In this document: positions 1 to 6,608 of the stretch, piece by piece
Layout of the letters: each line of letters begins with the position of its first letter
Position numbering within the stretch: the first letter of the stretch is position 1
Assembly: GCA_964461005.1 (NCBI GenBank)
Contig: CAYWQQ010000028.1
Coordinates: forward strand, 1 to 6,608
From: JAAZBI01 sp964461005
GTDB taxonomy: Bacteria > Bacillota_I > Bacilli_A > RF39 > UBA660
Reading direction: 5' to 3'
Length of the DNA: 6,608 nucleotides
Notes under the pieces: generated by a model
What the model was told of the DNA's origin: nothing
The model's database searches: none
Seen by the model: only the letters and a program-made list of their open reading frames with translations
Translations under genes and position numbers: made by a program

Positions 1-25
1 TCATTCCATTGTCAATTTTCTTCAT
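1..25 (-). CDS. 5' end of an unidentified gene, cut by the window edge
   Basis: Only the first eight codons are inside the window, reading MKKIDNGM from an ATG at 25-23. The start is supported by a clear AGGAG Shine-Dalgarno five bases upstream and by its position just 12 bases after the deaminase stop codon, on the same strand. It is probably the next gene of the same operon. Eight residues are too few to assign a family. In Bacillus the dCMP deaminase gene comEB is followed by comEC, but nothing visible here tests that. Confidence refers to a coding start being here, not to any function. Confidence 0.6.
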
Positions 26-30
26 GAAAA

Positions 31-35
31 CTCCT
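31..35 (-). promoter_or_regulatory. Ribosome binding site of the left-edge gene
   Basis: AGGAG on the minus strand, five bases before the ATG at 25. It lies immediately after the TAA stop of the deaminase gene at 40-38. This site is the main evidence that a further gene begins here. Confidence 0.65.
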
Positions 36-37
36 TT

Positions 38-994
38 TTATCTTTTTAATACTTTTGTTGAACTTTTAACTTCAATTTCTATATCGGGAATTTTGGTATA
101 TTTTACACCGGCATTGTCAAATAATATTCTAGAAATGTGGGCATCCTCAGTATCATGATATTTATCATTGGTATAATATATCTTTCTCACTCCTGATTGA
201 ATAATTATTTTTGCACAATTACTACATGGAAATAGATTTACATATAGTTCTGAAGAACTTAAATCTTTACCATTTGCCATGGAAATCGTATTATGTTCAG
301 CATGAACGACATAGGGATATTTTGTATCCGAACCTTTTTCAGCTGATCTAGTCCAAGGAAAATTATTATCATCATTACCAATGGGTAAACCATTATATCC
401 AATACTTAATATTTTTTTATCAGGGGTAACTAAACAAGCTCCAACTTGTGTGTTTGGATCTTTGCTTCTCATAGATAATATTTTAGCTAAACCAACAAAT
501 AATTGATCCCAATTTAATCTTTCTTTTACATTTGTAATAATATCTAAAGGTTCAATTTTTATAAGACTAATTTGATAATAATCTGTACGTTTTCCCAACA
601 TATTTAATGCTGCTATATAATCATCGTCTCTTTCTCTATCGTTCATATAATATATAATATCTACACCTTTTTGAATAGCTGATTTAATGTCTGAAGAAGA
701 TGGAAAATTCAAACAAAATAAGCGAGAATTTTCGACTTTATCATTAATTAAATAGATTGCATTAGTAACTGCAGATACTAAATATTTATTTATATCAATA
801 CTTGGATCTAATTTTTCAATTTCAACGCCACGAGGAAGACCACAATAACCTCCACCCAAAATAGAATAATCTCGAGTTGTAATAATGGCACCATCTGGTT
901 TAAATTTTGGGTTTGTTCTTAAAGAAATAAACTGTGTCATGGCTCCAAAAGCTTCTGACCAACTTAAAATATTTTGATTTTTATCTTTTTCCAT
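38..994 (-). CDS. Tandem-domain dCMP deaminase with an inactive N-terminal copy
   Basis: Deoxycytidylate deaminase converts dCMP to dUMP in the cytoplasm and feeds thymidylate synthesis. The C-terminal copy (about residues 160-305) has the full zinc signature: H231-A-E233 with the catalytic glutamate, then P256-C257-S-N-C260. It also has the dCMP-type QVGA and GYNGLP (199-204) motifs. Residues 9-140 repeat the same fold: LSW against LNW, GYCGLP (49-54) against GYNGLP, and IYYMND against IYYTND. In this copy HAE has become S74-A-V76 and PCSNC has become P98-S-S-S-D102, so every zinc ligand and the catalytic Glu are gone. Typical bacterial dCMP deaminases are single-domain, about 150-190 residues, so 318 fits a duplication. 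The ATG at 994 follows a GAGGTG Shine-Dalgarno by seven bases. The gene starts 16 bases after thrS ends, so the two are probably cotranscribed. The substrate is inferred from motifs; another cytidine nucleotide is possible. Confidence 0.88.
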   Translation of the reverse strand: MEKDKNQNILSWSEAFGAMTQFISLRTNPKFKPDGAIITTRDYSILGGGYCGLPRGVEIEKLDPSIDINKYLVSAVTNAIYLINDKVENSRLFCLNFPSSSDIKSAIQKGVDIIYYMNDRERDDDYIAALNMLGKRTDYYQISLIKIEPLDIITNVKERLNWDQLFVGLAKILSMRSKDPNTQVGACLVTPDKKILSIGYNGLPIGNDDNNFPWTRSAEKGSDTKYPYVVHAEHNTISMANGKDLSSSELYVNLFPCSNCAKIIIQSGVRKIYYTNDKYHDTEDAHISRILFDNAGVKYTKIPDIEIEVKSSTKVLKR

Positions 995-1010
995 TACCCC
1001 ACACCTCTTT

Positions 1011-2741
1011 TTATTTATTAATTATTTCTAATATAATTTTTTCAATAAATTTATCTTGTGTTATCTTTTGTTGTTCAGTTTCACCATATTGTCGATAATT
1101 TATGGTTTTATTTGCTACTTCTTCATCACCTATAACAATTGTATAAGGAACCTTTTTAATTTGACTTTCCCTTATTTTATAACTAAGTTTTTCGTTACGA
1201 TCATCTAATTCCAATCTAAATCCTTCATTAATCAGCTTAGCTTGTAATGCCTTACAATAATCTAAGTGATATTCATTATTTACAGGAATAATATTAAATT
1301 GAATTGGAGATAACCATAAAGGAAATGCTCCTGCATAATGTTCAATTAATATACCAATAAATCTTTCTAAAGATCCATATATAACTCTATGAATCATAAT
1401 AGGTCTTTTCTTTTGTCCAGCTTGATCAATATAATTTAAATCAAATCTTTCAGGTAAATTCATATCTAATTGGATAGTTCCACATTGCCATTGTCTTCCT
1501 AAAGAATCTTTAACTTTAAAATCCAACTTGGGTCCATAAAAAGCACCATCGCCTTCATTTAATATGTATTTTTGTCCCATTTTATTAACAGCTTGTTTTA
1601 GTATTTCTTCAGATTTATCCCAAACACTGATTTCACCTATATATTTATCTAAAGGGCGTGTTGATAATTCAATATGATAAGATAAATTAAAAACTTTATA
1701 AAAACGATCTATAAATTTAATTAGTCTAACTATTTCATCTTCAATTTGATCTTCTCTCATAAATAAATGAGCGTCATCTTGAGTAAAAGCTCTTACTCTA
1801 AATAAACCACTTAATGCACCTGAAGCTTCGTGACGATGAACTAATCCCAACTCTCCAACTCTTAAAGGCAAATCCTTGTAAGAATGTAAACTATTTTTAT
1901 AAACTAGCATTCCACCAGGACAATTCATTGGTTTTATAGCAAAGTCTTTTTCATCAATTGCTGATGTATACATATTTTCTTTATAATTAAACCAATGTCC
2001 ACTTACTTCCCATAAATCACGATTTAACATGGTTGGTGTTTTGATAAATTGATAGCCTTCTTTTTGATGTTCTTCATACCAATATTTTTCTAATTCTCTG
2101 TAAACTACCATTCCTTTTGGTAACCAAAAAGGAAACCCAGGACCATATTCACTAAGCATAAATAATTCTAATTCTTTGCCCAATTTACGATGATCTCTTT
2201 TTTTAGCCTCTTCTAATAAATTTAAATGTTCATTTAGTTGTTCTTCTGTTTCAAAACAAATTCCATAAACACGTTGTAGCATTTTATTTTTAATGTCACC
2301 TTTCCAATAGGCTCCACTAACTTTTAATAATTTAAAATATTTCAATTCTTTTACTGTTTCGACATGGGGACCACGACATAGATCAGTAAAATCATCTTGA
2401 GTATAACAAGTGATTATTTCTGTATCAGAAAAATTATTGATCAAATCAAGTTTATATTCGTCATTTTTAAATTTTTCTAAAGCTACTTTTTTTGATATTT
2501 CTTCTCGATAGATTCTCTTACCATCTTTACTTATTTTTTTCATTTGTTTTTCAATTGTATCTAAATCTTCTTCTTTTATAACATCATTTCCTAAGTCAAT
2601 ATCGTAGTAAAAACCCTCTTCAATTACTGGACCAACCCAAAATTTAGCATGAGGATAAAGTTTTTTAATAGCGTGTGCTAGCAAATGAGCACAGCTATGA
2701 TTTATAAGATTTAATTTATCATCTACTTTAATATTTATCAT
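1011..2741 (-). CDS. thrS: Threonyl-tRNA synthetase lacking the TGS domain
   Basis: Class II synthetase that attaches threonine to tRNA-Thr. The editing domain opens the protein almost at residue 1 and keeps its metal-site pattern: H15 and H19 in HSCAHLLAHA, and C122 and H126 in CRGPHV. In the catalytic domain the zinc ligands that bind threonine are visible as C274 (MNCPGG), H325 (QDDAHLF) and H451. The motif 2 arginine is R303 (HRHEASGAL) and the motif 3 arginine is R460 (GSLERF). The anticodon-binding domain spans roughly 478-576. At 576 residues it is about 65 shorter than the E. coli and B. subtilis enzymes, and the missing part is the N-terminal TGS domain. The ATG at 2741 follows GAGGAGG by four bases, so the short N-terminus is real and not a start error. 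A promoter precedes it, and no T-box leader could fit in the 58-base gap. Confidence 0.97.
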   Translation of the reverse strand: MINIKVDDKLNLINHSCAHLLAHAIKKLYPHAKFWVGPVIEEGFYYDIDLGNDVIKEEDLDTIEKQMKKISKDGKRIYREEISKKVALEKFKNDEYKLDLINNFSDTEIITCYTQDDFTDLCRGPHVETVKELKYFKLLKVSGAYWKGDIKNKMLQRVYGICFETEEQLNEHLNLLEEAKKRDHRKLGKELELFMLSEYGPGFPFWLPKGMVVYRELEKYWYEEHQKEGYQFIKTPTMLNRDLWEVSGHWFNYKENMYTSAIDEKDFAIKPMNCPGGMLVYKNSLHSYKDLPLRVGELGLVHRHEASGALSGLFRVRAFTQDDAHLFMREDQIEDEIVRLIKFIDRFYKVFNLSYHIELSTRPLDKYIGEISVWDKSEEILKQAVNKMGQKYILNEGDGAFYGPKLDFKVKDSLGRQWQCGTIQLDMNLPERFDLNYIDQAGQKKRPIMIHRVIYGSLERFIGILIEHYAGAFPLWLSPIQFNIIPVNNEYHLDYCKALQAKLINEGFRLELDDRNEKLSYKIRESQIKKVPYTIVIGDEEVANKTINYRQYGETEQQKITQDKFIEKIILEIINK

Positions 2742-2765
2742 ATGTCCTCCTCTATTTACTATATA

Positions 2766-2774
2766 ATTATATCA
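2766..2774 (-). promoter_or_regulatory. Probable extended -10 promoter for thrS
   Basis: The minus strand reads TGATATAAT, a perfect TATAAT preceded by the TGn extension, in the only sizeable intergenic gap of the window. The -35 region about 17 bases upstream (TTTTAA) is weak, which is common for extended -10 promoters. Transcription would begin near 2759, giving a leader of about 18 bases that contains the GAGGAGG ribosome binding site. Chance TATAAT strings are common in AT-rich DNA, but the extension and the placement raise the likelihood. Confidence 0.55.
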
Positions 2775-2784
2775 TTATTTGCTT

Positions 2785-2796
2785 GTTTTTAAAAAC
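2785..2796. repeat. 12-base perfect palindrome in the gap before thrS
   Basis: GTTTTTAAAAAC is perfectly self-complementary and begins three bases after the stop of the RNB gene. It overlaps the position expected for the -35 element of the thrS promoter. As RNA it has no loop and only two G:C pairs, so it would make a poor terminator. It may be chance in AT-rich DNA. Confidence 0.3.
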
Positions 2797-2799
2797 TTT

Positions 2800-4548
2800 T
2801 TATTTCTTTTTTATATATACACAATTTTTTTCTTGACTAATATTTACTAAGCTAGCCAAATATTTTTTTATAGATAATTCACATTTGGGATCAGAAATTT
2901 TATTCAATGATTCATCATCGAATATTGAAGAAAAAAGTCTTTGATTAATTACATCAAAATATCTTCTCAACGGTGATGTGACTTGAACATAATGTTGGTT
3001 ATTTTTATCGCAATGGGTTTTTAAATCAATTGTATAGTATGGTTGAGCCAATATACTTTGACTATTAAATTTTAGCTCACTATCTAAAGATGTTAACAAA
3101 GATAAAGGTGGCAAGATAATATTTATATTTATATCTCCCGAATAATCTCTGGCACGATAAATAGCTGGTATTTTTTGTAAATTTATTTTTTGTGCTGCTA
3201 ATATATTATACATGGACATAAATTTAGCTATGATCAATTCTGAAGGTGAATAATCATCATTGTGTTTTATTTTAGAAAAAAATCCTTTTTTTGATAAACT
3301 GCTCAAATTTTTTAAAGTTTCCGTTGATTTGTCATCAAAAAACTGATTAGCAAGGATTTTGTTAGCACGATCATAAGAAAATCTGTTTTCTGATTTTATA
3401 TTTATATAACCTTTTTGAAATTCGTAATTAATCATATTACCATCTCTATCAAATTTAATAAAACAAGCGATTACTTTTCTTTCTTGTTCTGGTAATAATG
3501 AACATTTATTTAATGAAAATATTTTTGGAATGATGGAATTTATTTTACTATTGGATTGAAATTTTTCAAATGCCATCGCATCTAAATTAGTACCATAAAG
3601 TATTTCAGAACTAACATCTGTAATATAAATACCAACTAAATAGTTGCCCTTACAATCAATCTTTAAAGAGATAGCATCATCAAGATTTTCCGCTTTTGGT
3701 GGATCAATGGTAATTATATTATCATCATAAAAATGTTCAAAACCTGTAAATGGATTGTTTAATACGTTTGATAATATATTAAAATCAGAATTATTAAAAT
3801 TATATATATTTTCTACTTTTTCATTTAATTTTTTGGTTTTGTTTTTTATATCTTCTAAATATATAATAGAATTTGGTTTGTTACTAACAATTAACTTTTT
3901 ATATATGTTATCAAAAATGAAATTCAAATAACTCTTTGAAATGTTTTCACTATATACGTCAATAATGTGATCTAATACTGTAGAAAAATAATGATAATCA
4001 TTTTCTTCAGTTTGATCAATTTCAAATTCATATTTTTTGATAATTTCTACGATAAAATTATTTAATTCTTTATCTTTAGATAATTGTTCATAAAAGTAAT
4101 TTAATAAATATTTTGATAATATAATATTGCGATTATATAAGACAGTTAAATATACATCATTGTATTTTTTTTCATCTATATTTTTCAAACCATATAGATT
4201 ATTTTGAAGTTCATAACTGTATTCTAAAAATATATCAATATTTCTTTTAACTAAAGCATCTTTATTTTGAAAAGAAAACTTCTTTGTTTCTAAAACAATA
4301 CAAAGTTCTAAAATTAAATTTTTAATTTCTATATCTTTTTTATTATTGTTTTGTATAATACCATTTTGAAGATAAAAAAAAGCGTCTTTATAAAAATCAA
4401 AATGTTCTAATATGTGTTCAATATTTGATTTTTCTAAATTTATAATCATATATTTTAATATTTCGCACATAAATGGTAAAGAAAAACTACTTTTTTCAGT
4501 ATTAATAATAATTTTATTATGTAGATGTTTATAACGATGTTTTGCCAA
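2800..4548 (-). CDS. RNB-domain (RNase II/R-like) protein of unusual architecture
   Basis: The C-terminal part, about residues 265-575, is an RNB exoribonuclease domain. The metal-site signature at 280-292 reads TID282PPKAEN288LD290D291A. It is followed by ITDV (309-312), the CSL block near 349-351, PAIYRARD (461-468) and TSPLRRY (524-530) with its RNA-contacting arginines. Enzymes with this domain degrade RNA 3' to 5'. Three of the four metal-binding aspartates are present, but the second is Asn (N288, codon AAT), so activity may be reduced or changed. Residues 1-260 look helical and rich in Lys, Asn, Ile and Tyr, with no recognisable cold-shock OB folds. The protein ends shortly after the RNB core, with no S1 domain. 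It has 582 residues, against about 640 for E. coli RNase II and over 700 for typical RNase R. The start is TTG at 4548, chosen because of the GAGGGGG site seven bases upstream and an in-frame TAA two codons before it. It lies 19 bases after dnaI. The domain is certain; the cellular role is not known. Confidence 0.85.
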   Translation of the reverse strand: MAKHRYKHLHNKIIINTEKSSFSLPFMCEILKYMIINLEKSNIEHILEHFDFYKDAFFYLQNGIIQNNNKKDIEIKNLILELCIVLETKKFSFQNKDALVKRNIDIFLEYSYELQNNLYGLKNIDEKKYNDVYLTVLYNRNIILSKYLLNYFYEQLSKDKELNNFIVEIIKKYEFEIDQTEENDYHYFSTVLDHIIDVYSENISKSYLNFIFDNIYKKLIVSNKPNSIIYLEDIKNKTKKLNEKVENIYNFNNSDFNILSNVLNNPFTGFEHFYDDNIITIDPPKAENLDDAISLKIDCKGNYLVGIYITDVSSEILYGTNLDAMAFEKFQSNSKINSIIPKIFSLNKCSLLPEQERKVIACFIKFDRDGNMINYEFQKGYINIKSENRFSYDRANKILANQFFDDKSTETLKNLSSLSKKGFFSKIKHNDDYSPSELIIAKFMSMYNILAAQKINLQKIPAIYRARDYSGDININIILPPLSLLTSLDSELKFNSQSILAQPYYTIDLKTHCDKNNQHYVQVTSPLRRYFDVINQRLFSSIFDDESLNKISDPKCELSIKKYLASLVNISQEKNCVYIKKK

Positions 4549-4555
4549 TTGTTAA

Positions 4556-4562
4556 CCCCCTC
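4556..4562 (-). promoter_or_regulatory. Ribosome binding site deciding the TTG start of the RNB gene
   Basis: GAGGGGG on the minus strand lies seven bases before the TTG at 4548. An in-frame TAA at 4554-4552 blocks any earlier start in this frame, and the first internal Met is residue 27. Together these make TTG the best initiation codon. Confidence 0.65.
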
Positions 4563-4567
4563 AAGTT

Positions 4568-5470
4568 TTATTGTCGATAATTTTTACTAATCAATGTTTT
4601 TTCTATTGTTAATTGTTGAATTCTTTCTATTATTCTTTTAGCTTTTATTTTATCAACACCATTAGTAGTTAAAGATAAGTGTTTTTCTAATTCTAATATA
4701 CTCATATTTGAAGTAAAAAAAGTCAACAACCCTTCTTGCATACGATATTGAAGTAAGGAACCTAATATTTCATCTCTAGCCCATGATGTTAAATTTTCAG
4801 CGCCAATGTCATCAATTAATAGCAATTCTACTTTTTTAATATAATCAAATTTCTTTGCATAATTATCATCAAAAGATGCTTTTAATGATCTTAAAAATTC
4901 AGGAAAATAGATAATTGCACCTTTGATATTTTTCTTAGCCATCTCATTAAACATTGCTGAAATTAAATAAGTTTTGCCACAACCGAAATTACCATTTAAA
5001 TATAATCCTTTTTTAAATTCAGGATATTTATCAATAAAATCTGTTAAGTATTCTATAACTTCTAATCTTTTTTTATCAGAGGGATATATTTCACTCATTT
5101 TTGCATTTCTAATTTCTTTTGGAATATCAAAATAATATAAATTGTTTTGATATGAATTATCTTTCATGTTTTTTTGCAAATACATACAAGAATTATATGA
5201 AAAAGTTAAACTACCATTTAAAATTTCTGGCGTGTATTTACAGCCTTTAACTTCATTTTTACATGAATATAAATTTTCACAATTTAAACAATGATTCAAT
5301 TCCAAAGCTGCAGCTTGTAATTTAGAAGTATATTTAATTAATTCTTCTTCAGGTAGTGAAAGAGTTTTAATAAGTTTTTTAAAAATATCATCTTTAACAG
5401 CTTTACTATATTCTAATAATAAATCTTGTTTGTCTTGATTTACATCTATTGATTGATTAATTTTTTTCAT
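4568..5470 (-). CDS. dnaI: Primosomal helicase loader DnaI
   Basis: DnaI is the AAA+ ATPase that, with DnaB and DnaD, loads the replicative helicase DnaC at origins and restart sites in Firmicutes. The N-terminal helicase-binding part has a cysteine cluster (C61, C64, C70, C77, with C95 nearby) matching the zinc-binding region known for DnaI. The C-terminal ATPase has Walker A G160-NFGCGKT167, Walker B LLLIDDIG (216-223), sensor I TSN (253-255), and arginines R279 and R283 in the RIIERI stretch, where an arginine finger or sensor is expected. At 300 residues it is close to the 311 of B. subtilis DnaI. The ATG at 5470 has an AGGAGG site four bases upstream that overlaps the dnaB stop codon, so translation of the two genes is probably coupled. 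The order dnaB then dnaI is the usual Firmicutes arrangement and supports the call. Confidence 0.95.
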   Translation of the reverse strand: MKKINQSIDVNQDKQDLLLEYSKAVKDDIFKKLIKTLSLPEEELIKYTSKLQAAALELNHCLNCENLYSCKNEVKGCKYTPEILNGSLTFSYNSCMYLQKNMKDNSYQNNLYYFDIPKEIRNAKMSEIYPSDKKRLEVIEYLTDFIDKYPEFKKGLYLNGNFGCGKTYLISAMFNEMAKKNIKGAIIYFPEFLRSLKASFDDNYAKKFDYIKKVELLLIDDIGAENLTSWARDEILGSLLQYRMQEGLLTFFTSNMSILELEKHLSLTTNGVDKIKAKRIIERIQQLTIEKTLISKNYRQ

Positions 5471-5474
5471 AAAT

Positions 5475-5480
5475 CCTCCT
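5475..5480 (-). promoter_or_regulatory. dnaI ribosome binding site overlapping the dnaB stop codon
   Basis: The junction reads TAGGAGGATTTATG on the minus strand. The TAG stop of dnaB (5481-5479) shares bases with the AGGAGG site of dnaI, and the dnaI ATG follows after four more bases. Ribosomes finishing dnaB would sit on the dnaI initiation site, which suggests translational coupling. Confidence 0.75.
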
Positions 5481-6608
5481 AAGAAAATTTTTGTAATTTT
5501 TCAATAACTTTATTTTCCTCTTCTGTTGATAATTTTTCTTCTTTTATATTTTTATCAAACCAATCTGGGACTTTTTCTGAACTGACATTCTTAAATTTAG
5601 TAGTTTGTTTGTATTCTTTGTATTTTTTATGATCTTTTTCAGCTTGTTTCATTGCCACTTCTACCGTTTTTATATTTAGTCTTTTCCATTGACCAGCTAT
5701 AGTAGTAACAAAATTTTTATTTAATTTATAATCATTTATTCTTAAAACATAATCTATTAATACATTTATTACTCCTGGTAATAATTTTAAATCTATCAAT
5801 AATGATTCCACCATTTTTATATCAATACTGGTTGGATTAGCTCCGTTATATTTTCCTCTTAAAAAATCATAAGGGGTCAAAGATTCAAATGTATTAATCA
5901 TTTTTGAGCGTAAAGAATTATCTTTTGTGTTTGTTCTTAATTCATGAGGTTGATTAGTATAAATTAAACGAGGAACATTGTTGTCGTTCTCAAACATATA
6001 ATATTTGTGAGACATATCAACAAACTTTTGTTCATCAATTAAACCATTTTCATTAATTGAATTTCTAATCAATCCAATTAAACTAACATTATCAATTTGA
6101 TATAAGTAACTAATACTTGATATCAACTCTTTTACTGATTCAGTTAATAAATTATTAGAAATTAAATCTTTCGGCAAAGATTCTTTAATAAAATTAAAAT
6201 CTATTTCATTGATAATGGCAATTTTATTTACTTCTCTTCTTTTGATTTCTTCATCAATAGAATTATGAATTAAATTGTCTGTTGAAAAAACATCGGAAAA
6301 AGAACAAGTTATATCATCATATTTAGTTAAATCAATTTTAGGTAGTTTAAACTCATTAACAATTCTTTTATATTCTCTAACACCTAGAGTATTTTGTAAT
6401 AATGGATTTAAAAAGGGATGAGATAAAAATTCCTCAGCACTTAAAGGAGAATATAATTGATAAATATATATATTGTTTGTTCCTTTTTTAAAAGCTGTTT
6501 TCAGCAATCCTATCGCTTCTAATTTATGCCTAGACTCAATTATTTCTTCCATACTAAAACCCGTCATATTCATTAAATGACGATGATTAAGCTCAACACT
6601 CATAATAT
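5479..6608 (-). CDS. dnaB: Replication initiation and membrane attachment protein DnaB (5' end outside window)
   Basis: This is the Firmicutes DnaB (DnaD/DnaB family), a helicase-loading scaffold and not the helicase of the same name in E. coli. Counting from the Met at 6603, the visible part opens inside the N-terminal winged-helix domain (HRHLMNMTGF, then LEAIGLLKT at 28-36 and a PLSAEEF segment near 53-59). A first DnaD/DnaB helical domain lies around 155-205 (SYLYQID, 165-171), and a second around 240-325. The second carries the family's aromatic-xxx-I-xxx-W signature as F298, I302 and W306. A PDWF motif (346-349) lies in the charged tail. Compared with B. subtilis DnaB (472 residues), roughly 55 N-terminal residues are missing. 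The frame stays open to the window edge, and no Shine-Dalgarno can be seen before the ATG at 6603, so that Met is probably internal. The gene is followed directly by dnaI. Confidence 0.92.
   Translation of the reverse strand, partial: IMSVELNHRHLMNMTGFSMEEIIESRHKLEAIGLLKTAFKKGTNNIYIYQLYSPLSAEEFLSHPFLNPLLQNTLGVREYKRIVNEFKLPKIDLTKYDDITCSFSDVFSTDNLIHNSIDEEIKRREVNKIAIINEIDFNFIKESLPKDLISNNLLTESVKELISSISYLYQIDNVSLIGLIRNSINENGLIDEQKFVDMSHKYYMFENDNNVPRLIYTNQPHELRTNTKDNSLRSKMINTFESLTPYDFLRGKYNGANPTSIDIKMVESLLIDLKLLPGVINVLIDYVLRINDYKLNKNFVTTIAGQWKRLNIKTVEVAMKQAEKDHKKYKEYKQTTKFKNVSSEKVPDWFDKNIKEEKLSTEEENKVIEKLQKFS

Noticed and set aside
1..25. Naming the left-edge gene comEC from the comEB-comEC order in Bacillus
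   Set aside because: Only eight residues are visible, and none is diagnostic.
2785..2796. Palindrome GTTTTTAAAAAC as a Rho-independent terminator after the RNB gene
   Set aside because: It has only two G:C pairs and no loop, and the next gene on the same strand begins within 58 bases. It is unlikely to stop transcription.
2800..4548. Calling the RNB protein rnr or rnb (true RNase R or RNase II)
   Set aside because: It lacks recognisable cold-shock and S1 domains and has an Asn at one metal ligand, so a gene symbol implying the standard enzyme is not justified.
6601..6603. ATG at 6603 as the true start of dnaB
   Set aside because: The frame is open upstream to the edge, no ribosome binding site is visible in the five bases before it, and about 55 residues of the usual winged-helix domain would be missing.
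1..6608. Mycoplasma-type genetic code (TGA as Trp)
   Set aside because: All five long genes read through in full with Trp encoded by TGG, and their lengths and ends fit the families without recoding TGA.
1..6608. Genes on the plus strand, tRNAs, CRISPR arrays, insertion sequences or a replication origin despite the DnaB/DnaI genes
   Set aside because: The minus-strand genes fill the window apart from small gaps, none over 60 bases. No tRNA-like stems, spaced repeats, inverted-repeat ends or DnaA-box clusters stood out when reading.

Overview
The window is strongly AT-rich, and all of its genes read leftward on the minus strand. It suggests a low-GC Firmicutes or Tenericutes-type bacterium. 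The evidence is the pair of Firmicutes-specific primosome proteins, DnaB (initiation and membrane attachment type) and DnaI (helicase loader), followed downstream by thrS. Tryptophan is read from TGG and every visible stop is TAA or TAG, so nothing indicates the Mycoplasma code in which TGA encodes Trp. A ThrRS without its TGS domain, a stripped-down RNB protein and very short intergenic gaps fit a small-genome lineage such as the uncultured gut Bacilli related to Mollicutes. That placement is inference.

In transcription order, from the right edge to the left edge: (1) dnaB, cut at its 5' end by the window edge; (2) dnaI, 6 to 8 bases downstream with its Shine-Dalgarno built over the dnaB stop; (3) an unusual 582-residue protein with a C-terminal RNase II/R catalytic (RNB) domain, starting at TTG; (4) thrS, preceded by the only sizeable gap (58 bases), which holds a good extended -10 promoter; (5) a 318-residue dCMP deaminase made of two fused deaminase folds, the first of which has lost its zinc and catalytic residues; (6) the first eight codons of another gene running off the left edge.

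The layout looks like one transcription unit, with a possible second entry point at thrS. DnaB and DnaI act together to load the replicative helicase. ThrRS charges tRNA-Thr. The deaminase makes dUMP for thymidylate synthesis. The RNB protein probably acts on RNA, but its altered metal site leaves its activity uncertain.

The two items most worth a second look are the RNB protein (helical N-terminal region of unknown kind, no S1 domain, one metal-binding Asp replaced by Asn) and the tandem deaminase with a dead N-terminal copy. No RNA genes, mobile elements, CRISPR arrays or long repeats were seen.
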